A DNA stretch of 64,000 bases, from positions 1 to 64,000 of the forward strand of contig CBIHOV010000007.1 of NCBI GenBank assembly GCA_966211765.1. Direction: 5' to 3'. Below the pieces are notes generated by a model that saw nothing but the letters and a program-made list of their open reading frames with translations, was not told the DNA's origin and did not search any database. Below, one piece after another: positions 41,952-51,174 of this stretch; positions within the stretch are counted from its first letter, which is position 1, and every line of letters begins with the position of its first letter. The translations under genes and the position numbers were made by a program. This DNA is from Paraflavitalea sp966211765 (GTDB lineage: Bacteria; Bacteroidota; Bacteroidia; Chitinophagales; Chitinophagaceae).

Positions 41952-43817
41952 GTGGCAGGAAACCGACCATCCCTGCCTAAAAAAACACCATATGCAACAA
42001 GCATCTGTATTCTGATGCTTGTTTTTGCCTGCCTGTCAGCTATTGCACAAGACCGTGCTGCCTGGCAGGACAGTCTTCAAAAGGCATTACCCGCCCATGT
42101 AGCCGATACAGCCAAAGTAAATCTCCTGAATAAACTGGCCGCCAGTTATATTCAGACAAACCTGGACAGTATGTTCAGCCTGGCCCGGCAGGCCAAATCG
42201 TTGGCAGAGCAACTGAAATATGCTAATGGTATTGGAGATGCTACTGTTCAGATAGCTATTGCCAATCGCAATAAGGGCAATTACACCACGGCTTTGGAGG
42301 AATTTCACCAGGCAATAAGTCTCTATGAGCAATCAAAAGCTATCAGCTCCGAGGCGGGCGCCCACCTCCATGTAGCCCAGGTATACAAGGATATGTCGGG
42401 CTCCAACCTCACCAAAGAATACCTCGACAAAAGCGTGCTCTACAGCCAGCAATCCTATACATTATACCAATCTGTAGCCGATACCGCCGGCATGGTCAAT
42501 GCCCTGAATATGCTGGGCATTCTATACCGCGATATTGGCAAAATAAAGGGTACAGAACATTATTATGATACAGCCTGGCGCGCTTTTGATCAGGCCTTGC
42601 AGCTGATCAGTACTTCCGGCAAAGGGGCAGAACATACCGGTAAGTTGTACAATAATATGAGCCAGGTATACCTGGAATACAAGAAAGACTACCCCAGGGC
42701 ACTGGATTACCTCTTCAAGGCTGTAGAGTTCAATAAAGGCCGTCACAATCTTTCAAGCCTATCCTTCAACTATGGCAATATTTCCAATGCCTATGTAAAG
42801 ATGCACGATGCTGCACAGGCATTATTGTATGCCCGCAAAATGCAGGAAACAGCTGTACAACTAAAACGGCCCGAGCGTTTGATGAACGCTTACAGGCAAA
42901 TGCACGAATCATTCAAAGTTGGTGGCAGGCCCGATTCGGCCTTGTTCTATTACGTTTTGGCAGATAAGCTGGATGATTCATTGAACAATGTAACCAAAAC
43001 CAACCAGGTAGTAGACCTGCAAACAAAGTACGAAACAGCCAAGAAAGAATCACAGATACAAAGGCTTGAGCTGGAAAGCAGTGCCAAGAACCGGCGTATT
43101 ACCCTCCTGGTGATCGGCGTGATCCTCTTTGCAGGTTTGGCCGCCTGTATGATTTGGCTGTACCGCCGCGTAAAAAAGCAAGGACAACAGATAGCCATCC
43201 AATCGAAAAACCTGGAAATGATGATGAAGGAACTGCATCACCGGGTAAAGAATAACCTGCAGATCGTGAGCAGCCTGCTGAGCCTGCAAACCTATAAAGT
43301 GCAGGATGAAGGAGCAGTATCTGTATTGCGCGAAAGCCAGCAGCGTGTACAGGCAATGAGCTTTATCCATCAGCGGCTCTATAAAAAAGAGGAACTCACG
43401 GCCGTAAACATGAAAGAATACCTTACCGACCTGGCCGAATCGCTCCTGTCATCTTATGGCTTTGACCGGGATCGTTTTGACCTGCAGATAAAAATAGACC
43501 GGGAAATGATGGACATTGATAAGGCCTTACCCATTGGTCTCATTATTAATGAAATGATCACCAATTCCCTGAAATACGCTTACCGCGATATTCAGCACCC
43601 CTCCTTGTTGATCAGTGTTACAGAAGACACCCATCATATGATCTTTGTGATCAAAGACAATGGCATTGGCATCAACGAAGAAGCCTGGAAGCAAAAGAGC
43701 AATTCCTTTGGCAAGCAATTGATCGGCGCTTTGTGCAAGCAAATGCGCGCAAAACAAACCCTGGTGATCAATGAGGGTACCGAGTTTACCATTACAATAC
43801 CCCGGCAGGTAGCTTAG
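41952..43817 (+). CDS. TPR-containing sensor histidine kinase (HisKA_2 type)
   Basis: 621-residue kinase. Start is a GTG at 41952 giving a plausible signal peptide (ATSICILMLVFACLSAIAQ). Periplasmic TPR array about 45-345; short coiled coil (TKYETAKKESQIQRLELESSAKN); one TM helix about 382-402; then the HisKA_2 dimerisation domain with ELHHRVKNNLQ (phospho-acceptor in His429/His430) and an HATPase_c domain with N box INEMITNSLKYAY and G1 box DNGIGI. It senses signals through the TPRs and phosphorylates the LytTR regulator encoded 32 bp downstream. Confidence 0.93.
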   Translation: MAGNRPSLPKKTPYATSICILMLVFACLSAIAQDRAAWQDSLQKALPAHVADTAKVNLLNKLAASYIQTNLDSMFSLARQAKSLAEQLKYANGIGDATVQIAIANRNKGNYTTALEEFHQAISLYEQSKAISSEAGAHLHVAQVYKDMSGSNLTKEYLDKSVLYSQQSYTLYQSVADTAGMVNALNMLGILYRDIGKIKGTEHYYDTAWRAFDQALQLISTSGKGAEHTGKLYNNMSQVYLEYKKDYPRALDYLFKAVEFNKGRHNLSSLSFNYGNISNAYVKMHDAAQALLYARKMQETAVQLKRPERLMNAYRQMHESFKVGGRPDSALFYYVLADKLDDSLNNVTKTNQVVDLQTKYETAKKESQIQRLELESSAKNRRITLLVIGVILFAGLAACMIWLYRRVKKQGQQIAIQSKNLEMMMKELHHRVKNNLQIVSSLLSLQTYKVQDEGAVSVLRESQQRVQAMSFIHQRLYKKEELTAVNMKEYLTDLAESLLSSYGFDRDRFDLQIKIDREMMDIDKALPIGLIINEMITNSLKYAYRDIQHPSLLISVTEDTHHMIFVIKDNGIGINEEAWKQKSNSFGKQLIGALCKQMRAKQTLVINEGTEFTITIPRQVA

Positions 43818-43849
43818 CAGCCTTAAAAGGGTTATAAAAATGTACTTAC

Positions 43850-44641
43850 ATGGCAACTGAAAAGATAAGTGTATTGATTGTAGAAGATGAATCCATTGTA
43901 GCAATGGACCTTGCCGCCGGCCTGGAAAATGACGGATACGAGGTAGCCGGTATAGCAGACAATGCCACAGAAGCCAAAGAATTATTTAGCAATAATAAAG
44001 TAGACATCCTGCTGATGGATGTGAACATTATAGGAGATAAAGATGGTATTGACACTGCCATTGAATTATTGCAACAAAGAACAGTTCCTGTCATATTCCT
44101 TACAGCCTTCACAGACCCGGTGACGGTTGACCGGGTAAAGAATATTCACGCAGCTGCATTTCTTACCAAACCCTATCATGTAACCAATGTGCGGATTGCC
44201 ATTGAACTGGCCATTAATAACTTTGCGATGGCCCGCCGCCAGGAATCTGCCGGTAAAGTGATCCCCCTGGAAAAAAATGCAGAACGCCCGGTGCCAGACA
44301 CGGCTGATAAGGAAACCGTACTTCAGATGAATGATTACATCTTTGTGAAGAACAATTATGTATTTGTAAAGATCAAGCTGCCCGATCTGCTTTATATCGA
44401 AGCCGACAACAATTACGTCAACGTAATGACCCAGGAAAAAAAGTTTGTGCTCCGATTATCACTTAGCCAGTTATTGGAAAAGATCAATTATAAGCCACTG
44501 GTACGCATACACCGGTCCTACGCTGTTAATATCAACGCTATACAGTCCTTTAATGACCAGGAAGTACAGATCAATAAAACAGAACTTCCCATTGGCCGTA
44601 ATTACAAAGAAGAATTTCTGAAAAACTTTGACTTCAGGTAA
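43850..44641 (+). CDS. LytTR-family response regulator
   Basis: 263-residue two-component regulator. Receiver domain residues 5-120 with acidic pocket DE at 13-14, phospho-acceptor Asp57 (LLMDVNI), Thr in FLTAF and Lys in FLTKPY; a linker; LytTR DNA-binding domain about 155-260 (LPDLLYIEADNNYVNVMTQEKKFVLRLSLSQLLEKI and LVRIHRSYAVNINAIQSF). Partner of the upstream TPR histidine kinase. LytTR proteins bind two directly repeated sites; no such site was recognised nearby. The 254 bp after the gene contain two ATTCACATACAA-like copies (about 44683-44716) and nothing else of note. Confidence 0.94.
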   Translation: MATEKISVLIVEDESIVAMDLAAGLENDGYEVAGIADNATEAKELFSNNKVDILLMDVNIIGDKDGIDTAIELLQQRTVPVIFLTAFTDPVTVDRVKNIHAAAFLTKPYHVTNVRIAIELAINNFAMARRQESAGKVIPLEKNAERPVPDTADKETVLQMNDYIFVKNNYVFVKIKLPDLLYIEADNNYVNVMTQEKKFVLRLSLSQLLEKINYKPLVRIHRSYAVNINAIQSFNDQEVQINKTELPIGRNYKEEFLKNFDFR

Positions 44642-44895
44642 GACAATTCCATACTCGATATTCTACATCCGGAATTAATTCGTTCACATACAAATTCGCT
44701 TCATTCACATACAACCACTGGGGGAATGGTGCCAGGTCCTGTATTTTAGTTGCTCGGGATTTAGTCAATCCTAACAGGGTGGTTTCCCAGGTATTACTCT
44801 TAGACCCATGGTCGGGAAAATATCTATTACATAAAGCAGGATGGCAGCAGTGCCCCTGCTTTTGTAGTTTCAGGACGCTCCAACTCCCCTTCTCT

Positions 44896-46584
44896 TTAAT
44901 AATCATATTCCCGCCGGAACATATTCATGCGTACCGCCAGGGTAAACAAAGAGGTATTGCGGTCAGGTATTACATCTGAGCTCAGGCGCCGGATAAGCAC
45001 CGAAGCATCAATGAACAGGTTTTCCTTCACTTCATAGGAAGCCAGTAGCTGGGCATTGACGCCGGTAGACTTAGGTCCGTTGGGCAAATTATACCCGTAA
45101 TCACTGCTGCGTGTTGTATTGGGCATAAAGATATTAGTGCCTACATTGCTATTGGCAGTATCCGTACCCTGCTGCCATAATATCACCCGGGCCGAGGTGG
45201 TCCATTTTGGATGCGGCTGGTACCGTACAATACCGATGGCCTCTATAAAATTGGCGCCCAGCGGGTGTGCCAGGGGTTGATTGTAATGGGTATAATTGGC
45301 CAATGAATCGAAGTGGGAATAGCTAAATGGACGTACCAGGTTCAATTCACCCTGCAGATCGAGGTTCTTTGCTCCAAAGGCGTCAACATATTTGGCTCCT
45401 GCCTGCAGACCAAACTTATTGGCCCACCATCCTTTGCCTCCCCGTACTTCACTCAACTTAAACTCATCCATCATGAACTGACCATAAAACTGGAATCGTT
45501 TGGCTACATTGGCTTTTATGTCGAGGCCAATAATGGCATTATCGGCGCTGCCTGCCTGTTGCTCAGAAGCCCGCAGGAAAATTATAGGATTGAGGTACGT
45601 GAAGTCAAAATGGTTCCTTCGACCGAAAGTCACCGCTTCAAATATCCCTATATTCAACCATCGAGTCATTTGCATGCTCAGGTGGTGCATGGCAGTATAC
45701 TTACGGTCCAGCAATTTGTTGCCCGCACTGATATTGATGGTTTGCGGCACCAGCTCCATGAAAAGGTTCATGTAATCCAGTTTCCAGATACGCGTATTGA
45801 TCTTCAGGAACAGGTAACTATTACCAAAATCACTCAGGAACAGGCTCCGGTAGCCATTGCCTATAAAGTTCTTATCATATCCAAACTGAAAGTCGAGGTA
45901 TTTGGCAGCCGTAAAGTTGATAGAACCCCGGGCATCAATGTAATCGGTGGCCGTGGTCTTAAAATCCTTATAGAAACCAACGCCCGGCACGGCATCGTTG
46001 GCAATGATGCGCTGTTGAACAAACAAGGGCCCTCTTTCCTGGTTATCGGTAAAATAAGCCGAAAAGCCCAGGCGCTTCGCGATCATGCCCCGAACGGCAA
46101 TGCCCTTGGTATTCAAAAATATCCGCTCATCTGTATTATCACTTTCTATGGACTGCTGCTGCTGAATGACCGGGTTGACCGCCAGGAAAAAATCTTTTTC
46201 ATTTACTTCCAGGAAATTGGCCCTGGTCTTATAGAACGTATTCCAGAGCGGTCTTTTACTGGCAAAACCCGTAGTATCGCCCTGCACCCATTCTGAATTG
46301 TTCATGAATAAACCTCTCAGGTTATACTGATCCACTACAGTTAGCAGCTTACCACCTGCTTTTTGTACAGAATCGGCATACTCCCCTGCCCTTACAGCTA
46401 TGCGGCGGCTGAGGGGTTTCAGGGTGGAAAGATTCAGGTCGGTATTGTTTTGCAACTTGATTTCCAACCGGTCCAACAGGACCTGGTGCTTATTGCCCTG
46501 GGGCAGGTAAGAAGATTGGGCCAATGAAACAACAGGAAACAATAAAACGGATAGCCGGAGAATGGATTTTGCGATAAATTGCAT
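44896..46584 (-). CDS. Wzi/RemB-like outer-membrane protein
   Basis: 562-residue exported protein (signal peptide ending VSLAQ) with the pattern of a Wzi-type capsule assembly barrel: a long N-terminal part, then beta strands such as YLDFQFGYDKNFIGNGYRSLFLSDFGNSYLFLKINTRIWKLDYMNLF and NHFDFTYLNPIIFLRASEQQ. The same family includes RemB, a surface protein involved in gliding motility in Flavobacterium. Which of the two roles it has here cannot be decided; the exopolysaccharide locus a few kb away would be consistent with capsule attachment. Monocistronic, divergent from pyrC (100 bp between start codons). Confidence 0.75.
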   Translation of the reverse strand: MQFIAKSILRLSVLLFPVVSLAQSSYLPQGNKHQVLLDRLEIKLQNNTDLNLSTLKPLSRRIAVRAGEYADSVQKAGGKLLTVVDQYNLRGLFMNNSEWVQGDTTGFASKRPLWNTFYKTRANFLEVNEKDFFLAVNPVIQQQQSIESDNTDERIFLNTKGIAVRGMIAKRLGFSAYFTDNQERGPLFVQQRIIANDAVPGVGFYKDFKTTATDYIDARGSINFTAAKYLDFQFGYDKNFIGNGYRSLFLSDFGNSYLFLKINTRIWKLDYMNLFMELVPQTINISAGNKLLDRKYTAMHHLSMQMTRWLNIGIFEAVTFGRRNHFDFTYLNPIIFLRASEQQAGSADNAIIGLDIKANVAKRFQFYGQFMMDEFKLSEVRGGKGWWANKFGLQAGAKYVDAFGAKNLDLQGELNLVRPFSYSHFDSLANYTHYNQPLAHPLGANFIEAIGIVRYQPHPKWTTSARVILWQQGTDTANSNVGTNIFMPNTTRSSDYGYNLPNGPKSTGVNAQLLASYEVKENLFIDASVLIRRLSSDVIPDRNTSLFTLAVRMNMFRREYDY

Positions 46585-46683
46585 GTTCGATTGTTTAAAG
46601 TAGGCCCCTATCAGGGCCGCGCTTATAAAAGAAGTTCACGGAACTATAAATTAGCAAAAAACATACTATTCAGAATTCAAGAT

Positions 46684-48069
46684 ATGCAAAATTACCTGAT
46701 TAAGAATATAACGGTAGTCAACGAGGGCAAGTCTGTAGTCAATGATGTACTCATAAAAGATGGACGTATTGAAAAGATCGGCTCCTCTATTCAACCCGGC
46801 TTTGCTGTTGTAGAAATAAACGGCGAGGGAAAACATTTATTACCCGGAGCTATTGATGACCAGGTCCATTTCCGGGAACCCGGTCTTACCCACAAGGCCA
46901 GCATTTACACAGAATCCAAAGCAGCAGTGGCCGGCGGCGTTACCTCCTTTATGGAAATGCCCAACACAGTACCACCGGTATTTACCCAGCAACTGCTGGA
47001 GGATAAGTACAACATTGGTGCCAACACATCTCTGGCCAACTATTCCTTTTTTATGGGCACCAGCAATGATAATATTGATGAGGTACTAAAAACAAATGAC
47101 CGTAAAAAAGATATCTGCGGGGTAAAGATATTCATGGGTTCCTCTACAGGAGGCCTGCTGGTAGACAATTACCTTACACTGGATAAAATATTTGGCGGCA
47201 GTGAAGTACTGATCGCCACACATTGTGAGGATGAAAAGATCATCAAAGCCAACCTGGAACGAATCAAAAAGGAAAAAGGCACCCTGGAAGCAGCAGACCA
47301 TCCGCTCATACGTGACGAAAATGGCTGCTTTGAATCTTCCTTAACCGCTATCCAGTTTGCTAAAAAGCACAATAGCCGCCTCCACATACTCCATATCAGT
47401 ACAGAAAAAGAATTGCAGCTTTTCTCTAATATGGTACCCCTCGACCAAAAGAATATTACAGCAGAAGTATGTGTGCACCATTTGCATTTTACCAGCGATG
47501 ATTATGCTACCCTGGGCAATCGAATAAAATGTAATCCGGCCATTAAAGCCCCACACAACCGCACAGCCCTGTGGCAGGCCCTGCTGGACGACCGGCTGGA
47601 CGTTATTGCAACCGATCATGCCCCCCATACACTGGAGGAAAAAGGATACGAGCGCGCGGCAGACGGCACCCTACAACTGGTAGCAGGCAATGGGGGCTAC
47701 GAAAAATCACATGCCGGCTTACCCCTGGTACAGCATTCCCTGCTGCTGATGCTGCATTATGTACAGCAAGGCGCCATTTCCCTGGAAAAAGTAGTAGAAA
47801 AAATGAGTCATGCTGTGGCCACCTGCTTTCAGATCGCCGATAGGGGATTCATAAGGGAGGGATACCGGGCCGATCTGGTGATCGTAGACCTCCAAAAGCC
47901 CTACACCATTACCCCTGGTAATATACTCTATAAATGCGGCTGGAGCCCATTGGAAGGCTTTACTTTTCCCGCTACGGTGACCAATACTTTTGTCAATGGC
48001 CATATGGTTTATGGAAACGGGGTATGGGATGAATCTCAAAAGGGACATCGATTATCTTTTGAGCGATAA
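46684..48069 (+). CDS. pyrC: Dihydroorotase-type amidohydrolase
   Basis: 461-residue amidohydrolase annotated by similarity as dihydroorotase (pyrimidine synthesis, carbamoyl-aspartate to dihydroorotate). Start at 46684 (MQNYLIKNITVVNEGKS); a longer reading from 46579 overlaps the neighbour's start. Visible motifs: the metal segment DDQVHFREPG, the carboxylated-Lys region GVKIFMGSSTGG, His ligands in ATHCEDEK and LHILHIS, and ATDHAPHTLEEK. The first segment has Gln where DxHxH enzymes have His, a change I believe is common in Bacteroidota homologues. It could be an active or a non-catalytic homologue. Confidence 0.88.
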   Translation: MQNYLIKNITVVNEGKSVVNDVLIKDGRIEKIGSSIQPGFAVVEINGEGKHLLPGAIDDQVHFREPGLTHKASIYTESKAAVAGGVTSFMEMPNTVPPVFTQQLLEDKYNIGANTSLANYSFFMGTSNDNIDEVLKTNDRKKDICGVKIFMGSSTGGLLVDNYLTLDKIFGGSEVLIATHCEDEKIIKANLERIKKEKGTLEAADHPLIRDENGCFESSLTAIQFAKKHNSRLHILHISTEKELQLFSNMVPLDQKNITAEVCVHHLHFTSDDYATLGNRIKCNPAIKAPHNRTALWQALLDDRLDVIATDHAPHTLEEKGYERAADGTLQLVAGNGGYEKSHAGLPLVQHSLLLMLHYVQQGAISLEKVVEKMSHAVATCFQIADRGFIREGYRADLVIVDLQKPYTITPGNILYKCGWSPLEGFTFPATVTNTFVNGHMVYGNGVWDESQKGHRLSFER

Positions 48070-48093
48070 TTATTATTAACTTGTCCCAACACT

Positions 48094-49407
48094 ATGGAAT
48101 TAGACATCACCACGTACAACGACCTGTCCATTTTTCAGCATGAAGAAGAATTCTCTATTTTTCATAAGCTGAACTTCACCCGTACTACAGAAGGGCGTGA
48201 GTGGCTGCTGAAATTCTTCCATAATCCATTTAGTGACCTGCGCCAGATAAAGGAAACCCAGCATATCATCCGCACCATTTACAACAACATCAACGACTGG
48301 CCGCTCACCATTACCAATGGTACGGTAATGGTCATTGAACGATTTTACGACAGCAATATTGATTACATGCCCGGGGCCAATTTACTGAATGCCCTTACTT
48401 ATAAAGTGCTCCATGCGGCCGACTTTTCGCTGGTCAGGTATTCCTTGTCGCACTTTGCCGATTTTGTAAGGGGCATGCATCAATTGATCGAGTTGTTTGA
48501 AAACAATGATGCTCCTGTATTGATCCGCTCCTACCTTCACCGGGCAAAAGACCTGTTGAACAAAAAGGAGATACACGACCTGCGCCAGTTACCTGCAGGC
48601 ACCAAATTCAATCTTACACAAACCATTTACTATGGCGCCTATGTAAGGGATCATTTCAAAGCTCCGCTTTTTGAGTTGATCAATATCTATGGCCGCTTTG
48701 ATGCCTGGTATTCCATGGCCATGGCCATGCAACGTTTCCAGCTTTCTTTCCCGGAGTTCATCGTACAGGACCAACCATTGATCGATGCCAAACAACTCTA
48801 CCATATCCTCCTGCCCACTCCCGTTCCGTATGATGTGCAGATGAGCAAGGAAAGCAATTTCGTTTTTCTAACAGGAGCCAATATGGCCGGTAAAAGCACC
48901 TTTATTAAGGCAGTAGGAACCTCCGTATTCCTGGCTCACCTGGGGATGGGCGTACCAGCTGCTGCCATGCGGTTAACCACCTTTGATGGCCTGCTCAGCA
49001 ATATCAATGTGGTAGACAATATCGTAAAAGGGGAAAGTTATTTCTTCAATGAGGTACAGCGCATCCGCAATACCATTGTGAAGATCAACGATGGCCGCAA
49101 GTGGCTGGTGCTGATTGACGAATTATTCAAGGGCACCAATGTACAGGATGCTATGAAATGCTCTTATACAGTGATCCAGGGATTGATCAAAATAAAAACC
49201 GCCCTCTTTATTCTCTCTACCCACCTCTATGAGATTGGCGAAGACCTCAGAAAGTATCCCAATATTTCATTCCGTTTTTTTGAAACGACCGTGAATGGAG
49301 ACCAGCTCCATTTCAGTTACCAGTTGAAGGAAGGCATCAGCAATGACAGACTGGGCTACCTGATCCTGAAGCGGGAAAAGGTGGTGGAATTGCTGGAACG
49401 CTTGTAA
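48094..49407 (+). CDS. MutS-like ATPase lacking the mismatch-recognition domain
   Basis: 437-residue protein of the MutS superfamily. Residues 1-230 are helical lever/clamp-like; the C-terminal ATPase has Walker A TGANMAGKSTF near residue 268, Walker B LVLIDELFKGTN near 342 and the following STHLYEIG switch. The N-terminal mismatch-reading domain of MutS1 and the Smr nuclease domain of MutS2 are absent. Bacteroidota carry several such short MutS-like proteins of unknown role, perhaps in recombination or branched-DNA recognition. It starts 24 bp after pyrC and is probably co-transcribed with it. Confidence 0.88.
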   Translation: MELDITTYNDLSIFQHEEEFSIFHKLNFTRTTEGREWLLKFFHNPFSDLRQIKETQHIIRTIYNNINDWPLTITNGTVMVIERFYDSNIDYMPGANLLNALTYKVLHAADFSLVRYSLSHFADFVRGMHQLIELFENNDAPVLIRSYLHRAKDLLNKKEIHDLRQLPAGTKFNLTQTIYYGAYVRDHFKAPLFELINIYGRFDAWYSMAMAMQRFQLSFPEFIVQDQPLIDAKQLYHILLPTPVPYDVQMSKESNFVFLTGANMAGKSTFIKAVGTSVFLAHLGMGVPAAAMRLTTFDGLLSNINVVDNIVKGESYFFNEVQRIRNTIVKINDGRKWLVLIDELFKGTNVQDAMKCSYTVIQGLIKIKTALFILSTHLYEIGEDLRKYPNISFRFFETTVNGDQLHFSYQLKEGISNDRLGYLILKREKVVELLERL

Positions 49408-49472
49408 CCGCTCCTCCATATCCCCGGGGCTTTTACTGGTTTTGCCCTATCTTCATCAGCAAATCCCCTGGC

Positions 49473-51068
49473 ATGAAGAAAATTATCTTCCTGGTACTCT
49501 TACTTTCTGTGATCAAGCATTCCATCGGTCAGCAACCCGGTGCAGTAATAGATGTACAGCACTATACTTTTGCACTTACACTGAACGATGACAACAATAG
49601 CATTCAGGGAAAAGCTACCATTGAAGTATTGCTGCTAAAAGATACGCGCAAACTCACTTTTGAACTGGTATCCAAACGTGGCGACGGGAAGGGCATGACG
49701 GTACTGCAGGTAACAGAAAAGGATAAATCGGTAGTCTTTCAGCAATTGGCCGACTCCCTTCATATTGAACTGACTGCGAAAGCAGGAGAAAAAAGAGTGG
49801 TAGAGATCACTTACGAAGGTATTCCGGCCGATGGTCTGGTGATCGCCAACAATAAATACAAGCACCGTGGCTTCTTTGCCGACAACTGGCCCAACCGTGC
49901 ACGCAACTGGCTGCCCTGCGTAGATCACCCGGCCGATAAAGCCCCTGTGGATTTTCTGGTTACAGCGCCCAATCATTACCAGGTAGTAGCCAATGGGGTG
50001 CAGATAGAAGAAACCTCCCTTACCGACAATCTCAAGCTTACTCATTATAAAGAGACAACGCCCCTTCCCATGAAGGTAATGGTGATCGGGGTTGCCGATT
50101 TTGCCGTACAGTACGCCGGTGATGTACAATGTATTCCTGTATACAGCTGGGTATATCCGGAGAATAAGGAGAAGGGCTTTTATGATTACGCACAGGCCAC
50201 AGAGATACTTCCCTGGTTTATCAAAAATGTAGGCCCTTATGGCTATAAGAAGCTGGCGAATGTGCAATCCAAAACCATGTTTGGGGGATTGGAGAATGCA
50301 GGGGCTATTTTCTATTCCGAGAATTCTGTGACAGGTACCCGTAAATCCGAATCCCTGCTCACCCATGAAATAGCCCACCAATGGTTTGGTGATATGGCCA
50401 CAGAAACAGAATGGGCGCATATCTGGTTAAGCGAAGGTTTTGCCACCTATATGACCATCCTGTATTTTGAGCATATGTACGGACAAGATACTGCCCGGAA
50501 AATGTTGCTGGAAGACCGTAGCCAGGTAATTAATTATACAAAACGATCAAAGAAGCCAATAGTAGATTCCTCCGTTAAGGATTATATGGCTTTGCTTAAC
50601 CCCAACTCCTACCAGAAAGGTGGCTGGGTATTACATATGTTGCGCAATCAATTGGGCGATTCTATTTTCTGGAAGGGCATCCGTTCTTATTATGCTGCCT
50701 ATAGCGGTAAAAATGCTTCTACCGATGACCTGCGCAAACGCATGGAAGCAGTTTCCGGGCAGAACCTCAGTCAATTCTTCCAGCAATGGCTATACACGGC
50801 TGGTCATCCGGTATTGGATATCTCCTGGCAATATGATAAGGATAAAAAAGCGATATCCCTCACCATCAACCAACAACAGGATTTTCCTTTTCAGTTTCAG
50901 CTGGAGTTATCTTTTTATGGACAAGATCATACCTTCCTCTCCAATAAAACAGTATCTATAAAATCTAAGCAAACCACCCTGCTGGTGCCCGTTACCAAAC
51001 AGATAGAAAAGGTAGTGGCCGACCCTGGAACCAAACTACTTTTTGAAGGATCTGTAAAAGCTTTATAA
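49473..51068 (+). CDS. M1-family metallo-aminopeptidase
   Basis: 531-residue exported peptidase (signal peptide MKKIIFLVLLLSVIKHSIGQ). N-terminal beta-saddle domain (residues 25-200) and thermolysin-like catalytic domain with the substrate motif GGLENAGA (variant of GAMEN), zinc site HEIAHQWFGD at 298-307 and the third ligand Glu in WLSEGFATYM 18 residues on. It ends with a short beta domain; the C-terminal armadillo domain of the longest M1 enzymes is missing. Removes N-terminal residues from peptides in the periplasm. 65 bp after the MutS-like gene. Confidence 0.93.
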   Translation: MKKIIFLVLLLSVIKHSIGQQPGAVIDVQHYTFALTLNDDNNSIQGKATIEVLLLKDTRKLTFELVSKRGDGKGMTVLQVTEKDKSVVFQQLADSLHIELTAKAGEKRVVEITYEGIPADGLVIANNKYKHRGFFADNWPNRARNWLPCVDHPADKAPVDFLVTAPNHYQVVANGVQIEETSLTDNLKLTHYKETTPLPMKVMVIGVADFAVQYAGDVQCIPVYSWVYPENKEKGFYDYAQATEILPWFIKNVGPYGYKKLANVQSKTMFGGLENAGAIFYSENSVTGTRKSESLLTHEIAHQWFGDMATETEWAHIWLSEGFATYMTILYFEHMYGQDTARKMLLEDRSQVINYTKRSKKPIVDSSVKDYMALLNPNSYQKGGWVLHMLRNQLGDSIFWKGIRSYYAAYSGKNASTDDLRKRMEAVSGQNLSQFFQQWLYTAGHPVLDISWQYDKDKKAISLTINQQQDFPFQFQLELSFYGQDHTFLSNKTVSIKSKQTTLLVPVTKQIEKVVADPGTKLLFEGSVKAL

Positions 51069-51174
51069 GGCTACCCTGCGCAGGTTCATGGTTTCTGCAG
51101 CTGATGGCTGTTCGATGTATTACATATTTTATCTATCTTTCTGCTCCAACCAGTAAGATAAACAGCCAATATTC

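Noticed and set aside
44634..44906. 90-residue minus-strand frame after the LytTR regulator
   Set aside because: No recognisable domain, overlaps the 3' ends of both neighbours, unusual composition (many Trp/Cys/His), and part of its sequence is a short direct repeat. Probably non-coding.
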